A stretch of 44,369 nt of DNA, from assembly GCA_014380005.1 (NCBI GenBank), contig JACMKT010000220.1, positions 1 to 44,369 of the forward strand, written 5' to 3'. The notes beneath the pieces were generated by a model that worked only from the letters and a program-made list of their open reading frames with translations, was not told where the DNA came from and searched no databases. This DNA comes from Rhodospirillales bacterium (GTDB taxonomy: Bacteria; Pseudomonadota; Alphaproteobacteria; Rhodospirillales; Magnetospirillaceae). Numbering within the stretch: the stretch's first letter is position 1; each line of letters opens with the position of its first letter. The position numbers were made by a program, and so were the translations under genes. Positions 25,535-33,960 of this stretch are shown here, piece after piece.

Positions 25535-28500
25535 ATGGCCGACCAAATTCCTGTGGACGAGACCGCTGACGAGAATCCCAACCAGGTAGCTCAGCAGGCA
25601 CTGGACGATCTCACCGTGCTGTCGGATGTCGGCAACCAGGATATGGGCGCCACCCGGCTCAACAACCCCCGTCCGGCGGACGTTTCGGAAGGCGCCTTGG
25701 GCGGCCTCGCCAATATTCACCAGGGTTCGGAAACCGCCCCGGCGGTGCAGGAAGGCCTGAACGTCGATATCGGCGCCATCGAGACGCAGGACGTCACCAT
25801 CGCGGCGGCGCCGCTGTCTCCGGTGATCGAGACGCCGCCCTCGCCCGAAATCGCGTCGCTGAACAGCGAGCCTCAAGCCGAGCCCGACACCGGGCTGCGC
25901 CTGAACGGCCAGAAGGATCTTTACGGCGGCAACATCATCGTCGGCGACCCCGCCCCCACCGAAACCGACCCGGTGGCTGCGGCGCAGGCTCCCATCGTGG
26001 TCGAACCGGTGGAAGAGCTTATCGTCGCCGAAGCCCAAACCGTCCCCGACGCTCCGGCGGAGGATTTGCGCCTCGACGTGCCGCCGGTGTTTAGCAGTGT
26101 GAGCCTTGTCACCGAAGCGGCCAATCTTGATCCCAATTTGGCGGCCTTCGATCTGACCGGCAAGGAAGGCCAGGGCATCCACTTCAAGATCGACGCCTTC
26201 GATCCCGATGGCGGCAGCGTCACCTTCGATTTCTCTGCCGGCTCCTATGGCTCCGTCACCAAGGACCCGGAGACCGGTGATTACGTCTACCACGCCAACG
26301 GTTCCGACTGGTTCGGCACCGACACCGTCACCGTCTATGTGCGTGACGACGAAGGCAACGTCATCCAGCGCGACATCACCATCAATGTCGCCAATGTGGA
26401 CGACGCAGCCACCATTACCGTGGACAACGTGGTTGGCACCGAGGGTGCAGGCGTGTCCGGCACCGTCAGCGCCGTTGACGTGGATGGTGACATCGTCTCC
26501 TTCGCCGTGACCGATCAGCCGAAATCCGGCACGGTGACCATCGATGCGCTGACCGGCGAATACGTGTTCACCCCCACCGATGCGAACTTCTTCGGCGAGG
26601 CCTCCTTCACCGTTCAGGTCACCGACGATTTGGGCGGCGTGACCGTGAAGGACGTCACCGTCACCGTGGCGAACGTGGACGACGCCGCCGAGGTCACCGT
26701 CACCGGCGGCACCGGCACCGAGGGTGCAGGCGTGTCCGGCACCGTCAGCGCCGACGACGTGGACAGCGAGAATGTGACCTTCGCCGTGGCCGATCAGCCG
26801 GCCTCGGGCACGGTGACCATCGATGCGGTCACCGGCGAATACGTCTTCACCCCGGCCGATGAGAACTTCAACGGCGAGGCCACCTTCACCGTCGCGGTCA
26901 CCGATGAATTCGGCGGCGTGACCCAGCAGGAAGTGACCGTCACCGTGGATGCGGTGGACGATGCCTCGGTGGTTGCTGGGGTGGATGTGGGCCATGTGGC
27001 CGAAGATCATTCCATCACCTTCACCGCCGACCAGCTGTTGGCCCATTCGTCGGATGTGGACAACACCCTGCACGTGGACAACGTCTCGGTGCCCGGCGGC
27101 ACCTTGGTGGAAAACCCCAACGGCAGCTATACCTTCACCCCGGGCGCCGATTTCAACGGCACCGTCGCGGTCTCGTACGACGTGGTCACCGATGACGGCA
27201 CGGCGACCCGTACCACCGGCACCATCGAAGTGGATGCGGTTAACGACGCCCCCGTGGTCACCGTGGTGACCGGCGGAACCGGTGCCGAAAGCACCACCAG
27301 CGCCGCCACCACTGTGACCGGCAAGATCGACGCTGCCGACGTGGATGGCGACGGCCTCAGCTACAGCGTGGTCAGCGACGGCACCGGCCACAATGGCGCG
27401 TTGTCGGTGGATGCCGACGGAAACTTCACCTTCACCGCCAAGGATTCCAGCTGGGCCGGCGATGACAGCTTCACCGTCCGCGTCTCGGACGGCCATGGTG
27501 GAACGGTCGATCAGACCGTCAACATCCATGTGGATGCGGTTGCCGACACGCCGACCCTGTCGGCCCAAGTGGGGGCCATCACCGGCGATACCCCCAGCCA
27601 CCTGTCGGCTGCGGTTTCCGTGGGGGAGACCTCCACCAGCGGTGGTGCCATCGGCAACGAGACGGGCTCGCTGAAGATTTGGGCCGATGACGGCAACGGC
27701 AAGGGCGGCAGCGACCACACCTTCCACGTGACCGTGCAAGACAGCGACGGCAACGTTGTGGCCGATTTCGGCAGCCATACGGCGCCGACGAGCAATGGTG
27801 AGGTCGCCATCAACACCGGCGGCTTCAATTTCAGCCCGGATCAGCACTTGGTGGTTTCTGGCTCCAACGGTGCTCAGGTCATCATCGATAAGATCGAGTT
27901 GAACGGCCAGATCCATGAAGCCAGCGACGCCACCAAGGAAGGCGGCGCCCAGATCAAGGGTAGCAATGGCGAAATCCATAACGGCAGCATTGATTTCGAT
28001 CTGTCCCAATACGCGGGTGCGTCCACTCATCAGGCTTCGCTGTCCCTCAATGTGACCGGCGGCGATGTGCATTCGGCTACGGGGGTTACGCTGGACAATC
28101 TGCCGGCGGGGGCGACGGTCAGCTATACCGACAGCCAGAACCAGACTCACAGCTTTACCGTGGACAGCGATGGCTCGGTAACTCTTGGGGCTTCGGATTT
28201 GAGCAATCTGGCCGGTGCCAATGGCGAAGTGCATGCCGCTCTGACGGTGAGTTCCGGCTCCGCCTTCACCTTGGGTGCCATTGACACGTTCGTTACCGAC
28301 GCCACGACGGCCAATGATCACGATGCAAAGGGTGCCGCGGGCAATCAGAGCATCGAGGATGTGCACGGCGATCATGACAACGCCTATTACGGCGGCGCCG
28401 GCAATGACACCATCGTGTCGAGCAAGGGTGACGACACCCTGTATGGCGGTTCGGGCAATGACGAACTGGTGGCCGGCAAGGGGGACAATGTCCTTGATGG

Positions 28501-29902
28501 CGGTTCCGGCAACGATCACCTGACTGACGCCAACAATCCCAAGAAGGGCTCGGGTGGCGGTTCCGACGGCTCGGGCGGTTCGGGCGGTTCCGGCGGTTCG
28601 GGTGGTTCGGGCGGCTGGAAGGCCGGCTCGGGCGGCGGCGGCGGCGATCACACCATGATCGGCGGCTCCGGCAACGACACCATCGAGGGCGGTTCGGGCG
28701 ACAACCTCATCTACGGTGACAACACCACCCAATCGACGAGCAATGCCGACAGCTACGTGGTCGATCTCGACATCAGCGGCGGCACCTCCGATACCGATGG
28801 CTCCGAGACGATCACCTTCAGCATCGGCGGCGTGCCGGCTGGCGTGACCCTGGCCTATACCGATGCGGCGGGTGCCGAGCATGTGCTGACCGCGGGTGCG
28901 GATGGCAGCTTCTCGCTCAGCTCCAGCCAGTTGAGCGGCCTGCACATGAACGTGCCGGGCGACGGCAGCATCGCCGATTTCGATCTGTCGGTGACCGCCT
29001 ATTCCCATGATGGCACCGACGTGGCTTCCACCGCGGCGTCGCTGCATGTGGACCTGCCGGCTCTGTCCTCTGCCGATGGCAACGACGTCATCGACGCCGG
29101 TGCCGGCAACGACACCGTTTATGGCGGCGGCGGTGCCGACACCATCACCGGCGGCGCCGGTGCCGATGTGCTTGATGGCGGGGCCGGCAACGACACCTTC
29201 GCCATGGGCAATGGCGATGACGGCACCTGGGGCAGCAATTGGTCGGCTCACAATGTGGGCGATACCCATACCGCCGGCACCAACCAGTATGTCAGCATCA
29301 ATGGCGACAATCAGTTGGATGACACCATCATCGGCGGCGAGGGGCAGGATACCCTGCAGGGCTCGTCCGGCAACGATGCCATCTTCCTGGATGCCGGCGA
29401 CGGCACTGCTCATCTGCAAGGGGTCGAAGTCATCAATGCCGGTGACGGCAACGATGTGGTCGATCTGACCAGCAACACCTTCAATTACGGCAACGCCACC
29501 ATCGATGGCGGCAGCGGCAATGACGTGCTGTGGTCGTCCTCGGGCAACGACACTCTGTCGGGCGGCACCGGCAATGACAGCCTGTATGGTGGTGCCGGCA
29601 ACGACATGCTGGATGGCGGTGATGGAGCGGACAACTTCCTGTTCGATTTCGGCGCCGGCCACGACACCGTGAACGGCGGTGCCGGCGGCAATTGGACCGA
29701 CACCATCGACCTGACCAGCTTCAGCGCCGGTGCGACCATCACCGTGGATATCAATGGTGGCACCGATTGGACCGTCACCACCGATGGCGCCGACCATGCC
29801 ACTGCGATTGGGGCGGATCAAAGCGGCACCATCACCGTTCACGTGGATGGCCAGGACGACACCACCATCGCCTTCCAGAACATCGAACAGGTCAAGTGGT
29901 AG
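25535..29902 (+). CDS. Large cadherin-like/RTX calcium-binding surface or secreted protein
   Basis: A 1455-residue acidic protein without a Sec signal, as expected for type I secretion. Residues 1-200 are low-complexity. Tandem Ig/cadherin-like repeats of 93-100 residues start at about 288, 381, 474, 569 and 669, each with VDDA or a similar opening and a DVDGD-like calcium site in several. RTX nonapeptide blocks (GGxGxDxL type) occur at about 953-996, 1039-1064, 1180-1230 and 1313-1370. A Gly/Ser linker (about 1003-1038) separates the first two RTX blocks. The C-terminus ends FQNIEQVKW, typical of T1SS substrates. No transporter genes are in the window. Likely an adhesin or matrix protein. 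Confidence 0.88.
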   Translation: MADQIPVDETADENPNQVAQQALDDLTVLSDVGNQDMGATRLNNPRPADVSEGALGGLANIHQGSETAPAVQEGLNVDIGAIETQDVTIAAAPLSPVIETPPSPEIASLNSEPQAEPDTGLRLNGQKDLYGGNIIVGDPAPTETDPVAAAQAPIVVEPVEELIVAEAQTVPDAPAEDLRLDVPPVFSSVSLVTEAANLDPNLAAFDLTGKEGQGIHFKIDAFDPDGGSVTFDFSAGSYGSVTKDPETGDYVYHANGSDWFGTDTVTVYVRDDEGNVIQRDITINVANVDDAATITVDNVVGTEGAGVSGTVSAVDVDGDIVSFAVTDQPKSGTVTIDALTGEYVFTPTDANFFGEASFTVQVTDDLGGVTVKDVTVTVANVDDAAEVTVTGGTGTEGAGVSGTVSADDVDSENVTFAVADQPASGTVTIDAVTGEYVFTPADENFNGEATFTVAVTDEFGGVTQQEVTVTVDAVDDASVVAGVDVGHVAEDHSITFTADQLLAHSSDVDNTLHVDNVSVPGGTLVENPNGSYTFTPGADFNGTVAVSYDVVTDDGTATRTTGTIEVDAVNDAPVVTVVTGGTGAESTTSAATTVTGKIDAADVDGDGLSYSVVSDGTGHNGALSVDADGNFTFTAKDSSWAGDDSFTVRVSDGHGGTVDQTVNIHVDAVADTPTLSAQVGAITGDTPSHLSAAVSVGETSTSGGAIGNETGSLKIWADDGNGKGGSDHTFHVTVQDSDGNVVADFGSHTAPTSNGEVAINTGGFNFSPDQHLVVSGSNGAQVIIDKIELNGQIHEASDATKEGGAQIKGSNGEIHNGSIDFDLSQYAGASTHQASLSLNVTGGDVHSATGVTLDNLPAGATVSYTDSQNQTHSFTVDSDGSVTLGASDLSNLAGANGEVHAALTVSSGSAFTLGAIDTFVTDATTANDHDAKGAAGNQSIEDVHGDHDNAYYGGAGNDTIVSSKGDDTLYGGSGNDELVAGKGDNVLDGGSGNDHLTDANNPKKGSGGGSDGSGGSGGSGGSGGSGGWKAGSGGGGGDHTMIGGSGNDTIEGGSGDNLIYGDNTTQSTSNADSYVVDLDISGGTSDTDGSETITFSIGGVPAGVTLAYTDAAGAEHVLTAGADGSFSLSSSQLSGLHMNVPGDGSIADFDLSVTAYSHDGTDVASTAASLHVDLPALSSADGNDVIDAGAGNDTVYGGGGADTITGGAGADVLDGGAGNDTFAMGNGDDGTWGSNWSAHNVGDTHTAGTNQYVSINGDNQLDDTIIGGEGQDTLQGSSGNDAIFLDAGDGTAHLQGVEVINAGDGNDVVDLTSNTFNYGNATIDGGSGNDVLWSSSGNDTLSGGTGNDSLYGGAGNDMLDGGDGADNFLFDFGAGHDTVNGGAGGNWTDTIDLTSFSAGATITVDINGGTDWTVTTDGADHATAIGADQSGTITVHVDGQDDTTIAFQNIEQVKW

Positions 29903-29928
29903 GCAATAGGACCGGCAATATTACGGAC

Positions 29929-29959
29929 AGGGCTTGCTCCGCCATGCGGGGCAAGCCCT
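29929..29959 (+). terminator. Hairpin between RTX gene and kinase gene
   Basis: Stem AGGGCTTGC/GCAAGCCCT (29,929-29,937 with 29,951-29,959) follows the RTX stop by 27 bases. There is only a weak T stretch after it, so it may reduce rather than stop read-through into the kinase genes. Confidence 0.5.
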
Positions 29960-29963
29960 TGCT

Positions 29964-30845
29964 ATGACTGACGGGGCCATGACTGATGGGCTTGCCATCC
30001 ATGGCCTCCGTTTCGACGAAATGGTGGTGACCAGCAATTTCTCACGGGTCTATCGGGCGTGGGATGTGGCCTTGGCCCGTGCGGTGGCGGTCAAGGTTTT
30101 CCATCTGGACCCCGAGCGCGAGGCCACTCTGCCCTATCCCCGTGAGGTCTGGCGCCGGCGCTTCATCGCCGAGGCTCGGCTGCTGGCGGGAATCGACCAT
30201 CCCCATGTGGTGCGGGTCAACGGCCTGGACCATTTGCCCGACGGCACCCCGTACATGGTGATGCCGTGGTATGTGGCCAATCTGCGGCGCGAGATCGGCC
30301 GCGACAAGGATGATGCCCATCTGCCCGAGCTTGAGCGTCCGCGCCGCGTTTCCCCGGTTCGGGCGGTGGAGATCATCCGTCAGCTTTGCCTGGGCCTTGC
30401 CGTTTTGCACGCCAAGGGCTACGTCCACCGCGACGTCAAACCCACCAATTTGTTGCTGACGGCGCGTGAAGGCGGCGCCATCAAGCTGTGCGATCTGGGC
30501 ATGGCGAAATTGCCCGACGAGCTGTCGCAGGCCTTGGCGCGCCGGGGCGTCTGGATCGGCACGCCCGATTATGTCGCCCCTGAACAGCGGCGCGACGCCT
30601 CGCAGGTGGATGACCGCGCCGACGTCTATTCGGTGGGCGTGTTGGCCTATCGCTTGGTCAGCGGCAAGCTGCCCGACGGACCGGAGCCGCCGTTGGATGC
30701 GCAGATTCCTGAAGAATTCGCCCGGCTGATCCATGCGGCCTTGGCGGTGGTGCCGAGCCAACGTCCCACCGCCCTGCAAATGGCGGCCCTGCTGTCGGTC
30801 ATAGGTAGCGAAAGCCCTAAGGCGGGCATTGCACGAATGTGTTAG
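29964..30845 (+). CDS. Hanks-type Ser/Thr protein kinase
   Basis: A 293-residue cytoplasmic kinase domain without membrane segment or sensor domain. The ATP Lys is K44 in AVAVKVF, the helix C Glu about E70, the catalytic loop YVHRDVKPTNLLL (D157, N162), the metal Asp D177 in a DLG variant of DFG, and APEQ follows at 205-208. The usual Gly-rich loop is poor (TSNFSRVY), so nucleotide binding may differ. ATG 29,964 was taken; ATG 29,979 is also possible. It lies 61 bases after the RTX gene and 49 bases before a paralogue, suggesting a functional cluster. Confidence 0.85.
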   Translation: MTDGAMTDGLAIHGLRFDEMVVTSNFSRVYRAWDVALARAVAVKVFHLDPEREATLPYPREVWRRRFIAEARLLAGIDHPHVVRVNGLDHLPDGTPYMVMPWYVANLRREIGRDKDDAHLPELERPRRVSPVRAVEIIRQLCLGLAVLHAKGYVHRDVKPTNLLLTAREGGAIKLCDLGMAKLPDELSQALARRGVWIGTPDYVAPEQRRDASQVDDRADVYSVGVLAYRLVSGKLPDGPEPPLDAQIPEEFARLIHAALAVVPSQRPTALQMAALLSVIGSESPKAGIARMC

Positions 30846-30894
30846 AACATTCCTTGGGAATAGGGCTGCCTATGGGCTGCGGGGAAGGGAATTC

Positions 30895-31785
30895 ATGGAG
30901 CGGATTGGGAAGTACGTCATCCACAAGGCTGCGGTCACCACCGGTTATGCCCGGGTGTTCTTCTGCCATGACCCCGATCTTCAAGTGCCGGTGGCGGTCA
31001 AGGCCTTCACCGTCAAGCCGGGCGAAAGCGGCCCGTTGAGCCCTGCTCAATGGCTGGCCCGCTTCCAGGCCGAGGCCCGTGCCCTGGCCGCCTTCGATCA
31101 TCCCCACATCGTCGCCGTCAAGACCATGGATGTGGTGGACGGCCAGCCCTTCTTCGTCATGCCCTATCAGGGTGCCCATCTGGCCTTTGAGATGGGCAAG
31201 GATGCGGCAAGCGAAGGCGGTCCCGCCGACGATCAGCCCCGCCGGTTACCCTTGGCCCGCGCCTTGACGCTGCTGCGCCAATTGTCGGCGGCGCTGGTGG
31301 CCATGCACCGCCGCGGCATGGTGCACCGGGCGGTCAAGCCCTCCAACATCCTGCTGACCTCGCGCGATGGCGGCCAGATCAAGCTGGCGGATTTCAGCAT
31401 GGTCAAACTGCCCGAGCGCAATCCGCCGCTGCCCGATCACTGGTTGGGGGCCACCGAATACTGCGCCCCCGAGCAGCGCGAGAACGCTTCCGCCGTGGGG
31501 CCCGAGGCCGACGTCTATTCCCTGGGCGTGCTGGCCTATCGCATGCTGACCGGCACGCTGCCCGACCTGTCCCAAGGCGCTGTCCACCTGCCTGCCGGCT
31601 TGCCTGCCGCCCTGGCGGCCCTGGTGGCCCAATCCACCGACCCCGACCCCACCCGCCGCCCCGCCCATGCCGGAGCCTTCCTGCAGGCCCTGGGCGCGGT
31701 GGTGGTGGACCTGCCGGCCAAGCCCAAGGTCCAAGTGGTGTCGCTGCGCAAGCCGCTGCGGGTGGTGGCGGCAGTGGCAGATTAG
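30895..31785 (+). CDS. Predicted pseudokinase, paralogue of the upstream kinase
   Basis: A 296-residue kinase-fold protein similar throughout to the preceding gene. It keeps K36 (VAVKAF), E60, N151 and D166. The catalytic loop reads MVHRAVKPSN, with Ala146 in place of the catalytic Asp, and the DFG motif is DFS. Phosphotransfer should be lost or very weak, while ATP binding could remain. GGGGAAGGGA precedes the ATG. The stop TAG (31,783-31,785) is made of the TA target of an IS630 element plus the first base of that element; without the insertion it would be TAA, so the protein is unchanged. It may regulate the active paralogue. Confidence 0.85.
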   Translation: MERIGKYVIHKAAVTTGYARVFFCHDPDLQVPVAVKAFTVKPGESGPLSPAQWLARFQAEARALAAFDHPHIVAVKTMDVVDGQPFFVMPYQGAHLAFEMGKDAASEGGPADDQPRRLPLARALTLLRQLSAALVAMHRRGMVHRAVKPSNILLTSRDGGQIKLADFSMVKLPERNPPLPDHWLGATEYCAPEQRENASAVGPEADVYSLGVLAYRMLTGTLPDLSQGAVHLPAGLPAALAALVAQSTDPDPTRRPAHAGAFLQALGAVVVDLPAKPKVQVVSLRKPLRVVAAVAD

Positions 31786-31804
31786 AGCATCAAGCCTGAA
31801 ATCC
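31785..31804 (+). repeat. IS630 left terminal inverted repeat
   Basis: Begins GAGCATCAAGCCT; 16 of 20 positions match the right end. Confidence 0.85.
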
Positions 31805-31863
31805 GAATCGAAGGGGATTCTCCTCGGCCCGGATTTGTGATTCATCCTCCTTGGAGGTGAATC

Positions 31864-32244
31864 ATGGGCAAGTGCTACTCGTCGGACCTTCGGGTTCGGA
31901 TTTACAGCGCGGTTGAGGATGGTGCGTCACGTCGTGCGGCGGCACGTCGTTTCGGCGTCAGCGCCAGCACGAGTGTCCGGATTACACAGCGGATGTCGGC
32001 GACAGGTTCGGTGGCTCCGGCGCGCCAGGGGCGGCCGCGTGGTGGCGGGGAACTGGCGCCGTACGCCGCGACACTGATCCGCTGGGTCGAGGAAGAAGGC
32101 GATATCACCATGCCCGAACTGGCTGCCAAGCTTGCTGCGGAGTTCGGTGTCGTTGCTCACCCCGCGTCATTGGCGAAGTTCTTGATCAAGCAGGGCTTCA
32201 GCGTCAAAAAAAACGCTGCTGGCCACCGAGGCCGGTCGCGATGA
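31864..32244 (+). CDS. IS630 family transposase, N-terminal part (orfA)
   Basis: A 126-residue frame with the winged HTH of IS630 transposases: DLRVRIYSAVEDGASRRAAARRFGV, the basic PRGGG linker, then a second HTH (MPELAAKLAAEFGV..HPASLAKFLIKQGFSVKK). GGAGG lies just upstream of the ATG. The natural continuation (TLLATEAGRDDVAQ) is in another frame after a run of eight A (32,206-32,213). Reading it needs loss of one A, by mutation or by slippage. Confidence 0.85.
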   Translation: MGKCYSSDLRVRIYSAVEDGASRRAAARRFGVSASTSVRITQRMSATGSVAPARQGRPRGGGELAPYAATLIRWVEEEGDITMPELAAKLAAEFGVVAHPASLAKFLIKQGFSVKKNAAGHRGRSR

Positions 32245-32245
32245 T

Positions 32246-32863
32246 GTGGCGCAGGATCGCCAAGTTTGGCGGACGAAGCGTCAGCCCCGGATGCGTCAGG
32301 AACCGCATCGGCTGGCTTTCATCGACGAGACCGCGACCACCACGAAGATGACTCGCCTGCGGGGGCGAGCGCGGTGGGGACAGCGCCTGAAGGCCCGTGC
32401 CCCGTTTGGACATTGGGGAACCCAAACTTTCGGTGCCGCGTTACGGTGCGACGGCCTGACTGCACCTTGGGTCATCAACAAGCCGATGAACCGGAAGATT
32501 TTCGAGACCTACGTGGAGACGCAACTCGCCCCCACATTGCTGCCGGGTGATGTCGTCATTCTCGACAATCTGTCCAGCCACAAGAGCGAAAAGGCCAAGG
32601 CCATCCTCAAGGAACGCGGTGCATGGTTCCTTTTCCTCCCGCCCTATAGTCCCGACCCTTGGCGTAAGCCCATCGAAATGGCCTTCTCCAAGCTCAAAGC
32701 TCACCTCCGCCGCATCGGCGCACGCACGATCAGCGCCCTATGGGACGCCCTCGGCAATCTATACACCCGACGAATGCTGGAACGACCTCAAGCATGCCGG
32801 ATATGCCTCAGATTAAAGGCTCGATGCTCTAATCGGACAGCCACGGGTCATGCTTGCGGGTGA
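32246..32863 (+). pseudogene. IS630 family transposase, DDE catalytic part (orfB), C-terminus shifted
   Basis: The RNase H-like DDE domain keeps all three acids: Asp in FIDETAT (32,324), Asp in VILDNLSSHKS (32,564) and Glu in PIEMAFSKLK (32,675). The usual PDLNPIE reads PDPWRKPIE here. The normal C-terminal end (YTPDECWNDLKHAGYASD, stop 32,814-32,816) is in yet another frame from about 32,765. So the open frame runs on with unrelated residues beyond the element to 32,863. With the upstream A-run break this makes the transposase probably inactive, unless programmed shifts are used. Confidence 0.75.
32810..32829 (-). repeat. IS630 right terminal inverted repeat
   Basis: Reverse complement begins GAGCATCGAGCCT; it overlaps the end of the ancestral transposase frame. 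Confidence 0.85.
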
Positions 32864-33173
32864 CGTGAATTACCGAAACCATTCCGGGCCACGACGCGCG
32901 AGGGCAAGCCTCCTGCCGCCACGCCACCCCATTCGCCCGGTAGCTGGCCAGTGACCGTGTCAGCACGCCCAGCCGGGCATCCGCCAGTGCCGCATTGCTC
33001 CCCAACCGGGCGCGGCGGCGGGCGGTTTGGGTTAGCGCCTCTGCGGCCAGCCGTTCGAACAGCCTGACCCGTGCCGCCTGCGAACCCGCCGGCAAGGCGG
33101 GGTCGGCGGGCGGGATGGGGCCGTCATAGCGGCGTTCCAGTTCATGGCGGTGGGCGAGGTCCATGGAACGCAC
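32829..33173 (-). CDS. Hypothetical protein downstream of the S24 regulator
   Basis: An Arg/Ala-rich protein of 114 residues (105 if it starts at ATG 33,164) that I do not recognise. The central part is helical and basic (ARVRLFERLAAEALTQTARRR); the C-terminal third is more globular (WPGMVSVIHVTRKHDPW). It follows the S24 regulator gene by 33 bases on the same strand and may be co-transcribed. Its TAG stop (32,831-32,829) is completed by the last base of the IS630 element, mirroring the pseudokinase stop on the other side; the ancestral stop was TAA. GTG 33,173 or ATG 33,164 could be the start; neither has a clear ribosome binding site. Confidence 0.6.
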   Translation of the reverse strand: MRSMDLAHRHELERRYDGPIPPADPALPAGSQAARVRLFERLAAEALTQTARRRARLGSNAALADARLGVLTRSLASYRANGVAWRQEACPRASWPGMVSVIHVTRKHDPWLSD

Positions 33174-33206
33174 TAGAACATAAAATGAACGAAAAGTCCA
33201 GGGCGC

Positions 33207-33839
33207 CTATTGGCTGGCCCACAGGATGCGCGCGACCCAGGCGATTTCCTCGGTGGCGAAGCTGCGGCCTTGGTGGGCCGGGTTGATGGAGGCGAGCTCG
33301 ATGCGCTTGGCGCTCTGGCGGATCAACTGCTTGACCATGACCTCGCCCTCGATGGTGCGCACCACCACCCGGTCGCCCCGGCGCACCGAGGCGGCGGGCG
33401 AGACGATGACGCGGTCGCCGTCGCGGAACAGCGGTTCCATGCTGTCGCCCGAGACCTCCAGGGCATAGGCGTGGGCGTCGCCCACTTCGGGGAATGGGAT
33501 CTCGTCCCAGCTGCCACCCACGGGATAGCCGGCATCATCGAAGAAGCCGCGGTCGCCGGCTTGGGCGAAGCCGATCAGCGGCAGGTGGGGTGCCGCCTTG
33601 CCGACGCCGTTGCCGCCGATATACCCCACCAGATCGGCCAGCGAGGCGCCGGTGGCGTCCAGCACCTTGGCGACGCTTTCGGTGGACGGCCAGCGCGGTT
33701 TGCCCTCGCGGGTGATGCGCTTGCTTTTGTTGAAGGTGGTGGGATCGAGCCCGGCACGGCGGGCAAGCGCCGACGCCGTCAGCCCGTGGTCACGGGCAAG
33801 AGCGTCGATGGCTGACCAGATATCGGCGTGCTTCAACAT
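33207..33839 (-). CDS. HTH/S24 (LexA/CI-like) transcriptional repressor
   Basis: A 210-residue regulator. Residues 1-70 form an HTH domain (HADIWSAIDALARDHGLTAS, ALARRAGLDPTTFNKSKR). Residues about 88-210 form an S24 peptidase-like domain with catalytic Ser133 (SGDSMEP) and Lys170 (MVKQL), and an Ala94-Gly95 pair where LexA-type proteins self-cleave. Such proteins occur both as phage CI repressors and as chromosomal regulators in Alphaproteobacteria. It is divergent from the phage-type genes beginning at 33,961, so it may control them, but it may also be a host gene. Confidence 0.88.
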   Translation of the reverse strand: MLKHADIWSAIDALARDHGLTASALARRAGLDPTTFNKSKRITREGKPRWPSTESVAKVLDATGASLADLVGYIGGNGVGKAAPHLPLIGFAQAGDRGFFDDAGYPVGGSWDEIPFPEVGDAHAYALEVSGDSMEPLFRDGDRVIVSPAASVRRGDRVVVRTIEGEVMVKQLIRQSAKRIELASINPAHQGRSFATEEIAWVARILWASQ

Positions 33840-33960
33840 GGGACTATGGTCTCGCAATCGACCGCCCAGCGCAGCAGGAATATCAACCTATATATCTTGA
33901 CTCAGACTCGCCTTTTGCGGAATCAATGTTCCACTAAAGTTCTGATTAGGAGTGTCTGTG
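33840..33960. promoter_or_regulatory. Divergent intergenic region between S24 repressor and phage-type genes
   Basis: An AT-rich 121-bp gap. TTGACT at 33,897-33,902 could be a -35 box for the plus-strand genes, but no good -10 follows. A short direct repeat GACTC-A-GACTC lies at 33,899-33,909. AGGAG at 33,948-33,952 is the ribosome binding site of the next gene. Operators for the S24 protein would be expected here, though I see no clear dyad. Confidence 0.35.

Larger units (their letters stand above)
31785..32829 (+). mobile_element. IS630-type insertion sequence, 1045 bp
   Basis: Ends are defined by inverted repeats of 20 bases (31,785-31,804 and 32,810-32,829) matching at 16 positions, both beginning GAGCATC, and by a TA dinucleotide on each side (31,783-31,784 and 32,830-32,831), the IS630/mariner target duplication. 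It carries a frame-disrupted transposase. The insertion falls in the centre of a GATTAATC palindrome made by the overlapping stop codons of two convergent genes. Confidence 0.88.

Noticed and set aside
25421-29842. A 1473-codon open frame on the minus strand, antisense to the RTX gene
   Set aside because: It mirrors the repetitive, GC-biased plus-strand gene and has no recognisable domain; the plus strand has clear RTX and cadherin-like motifs.
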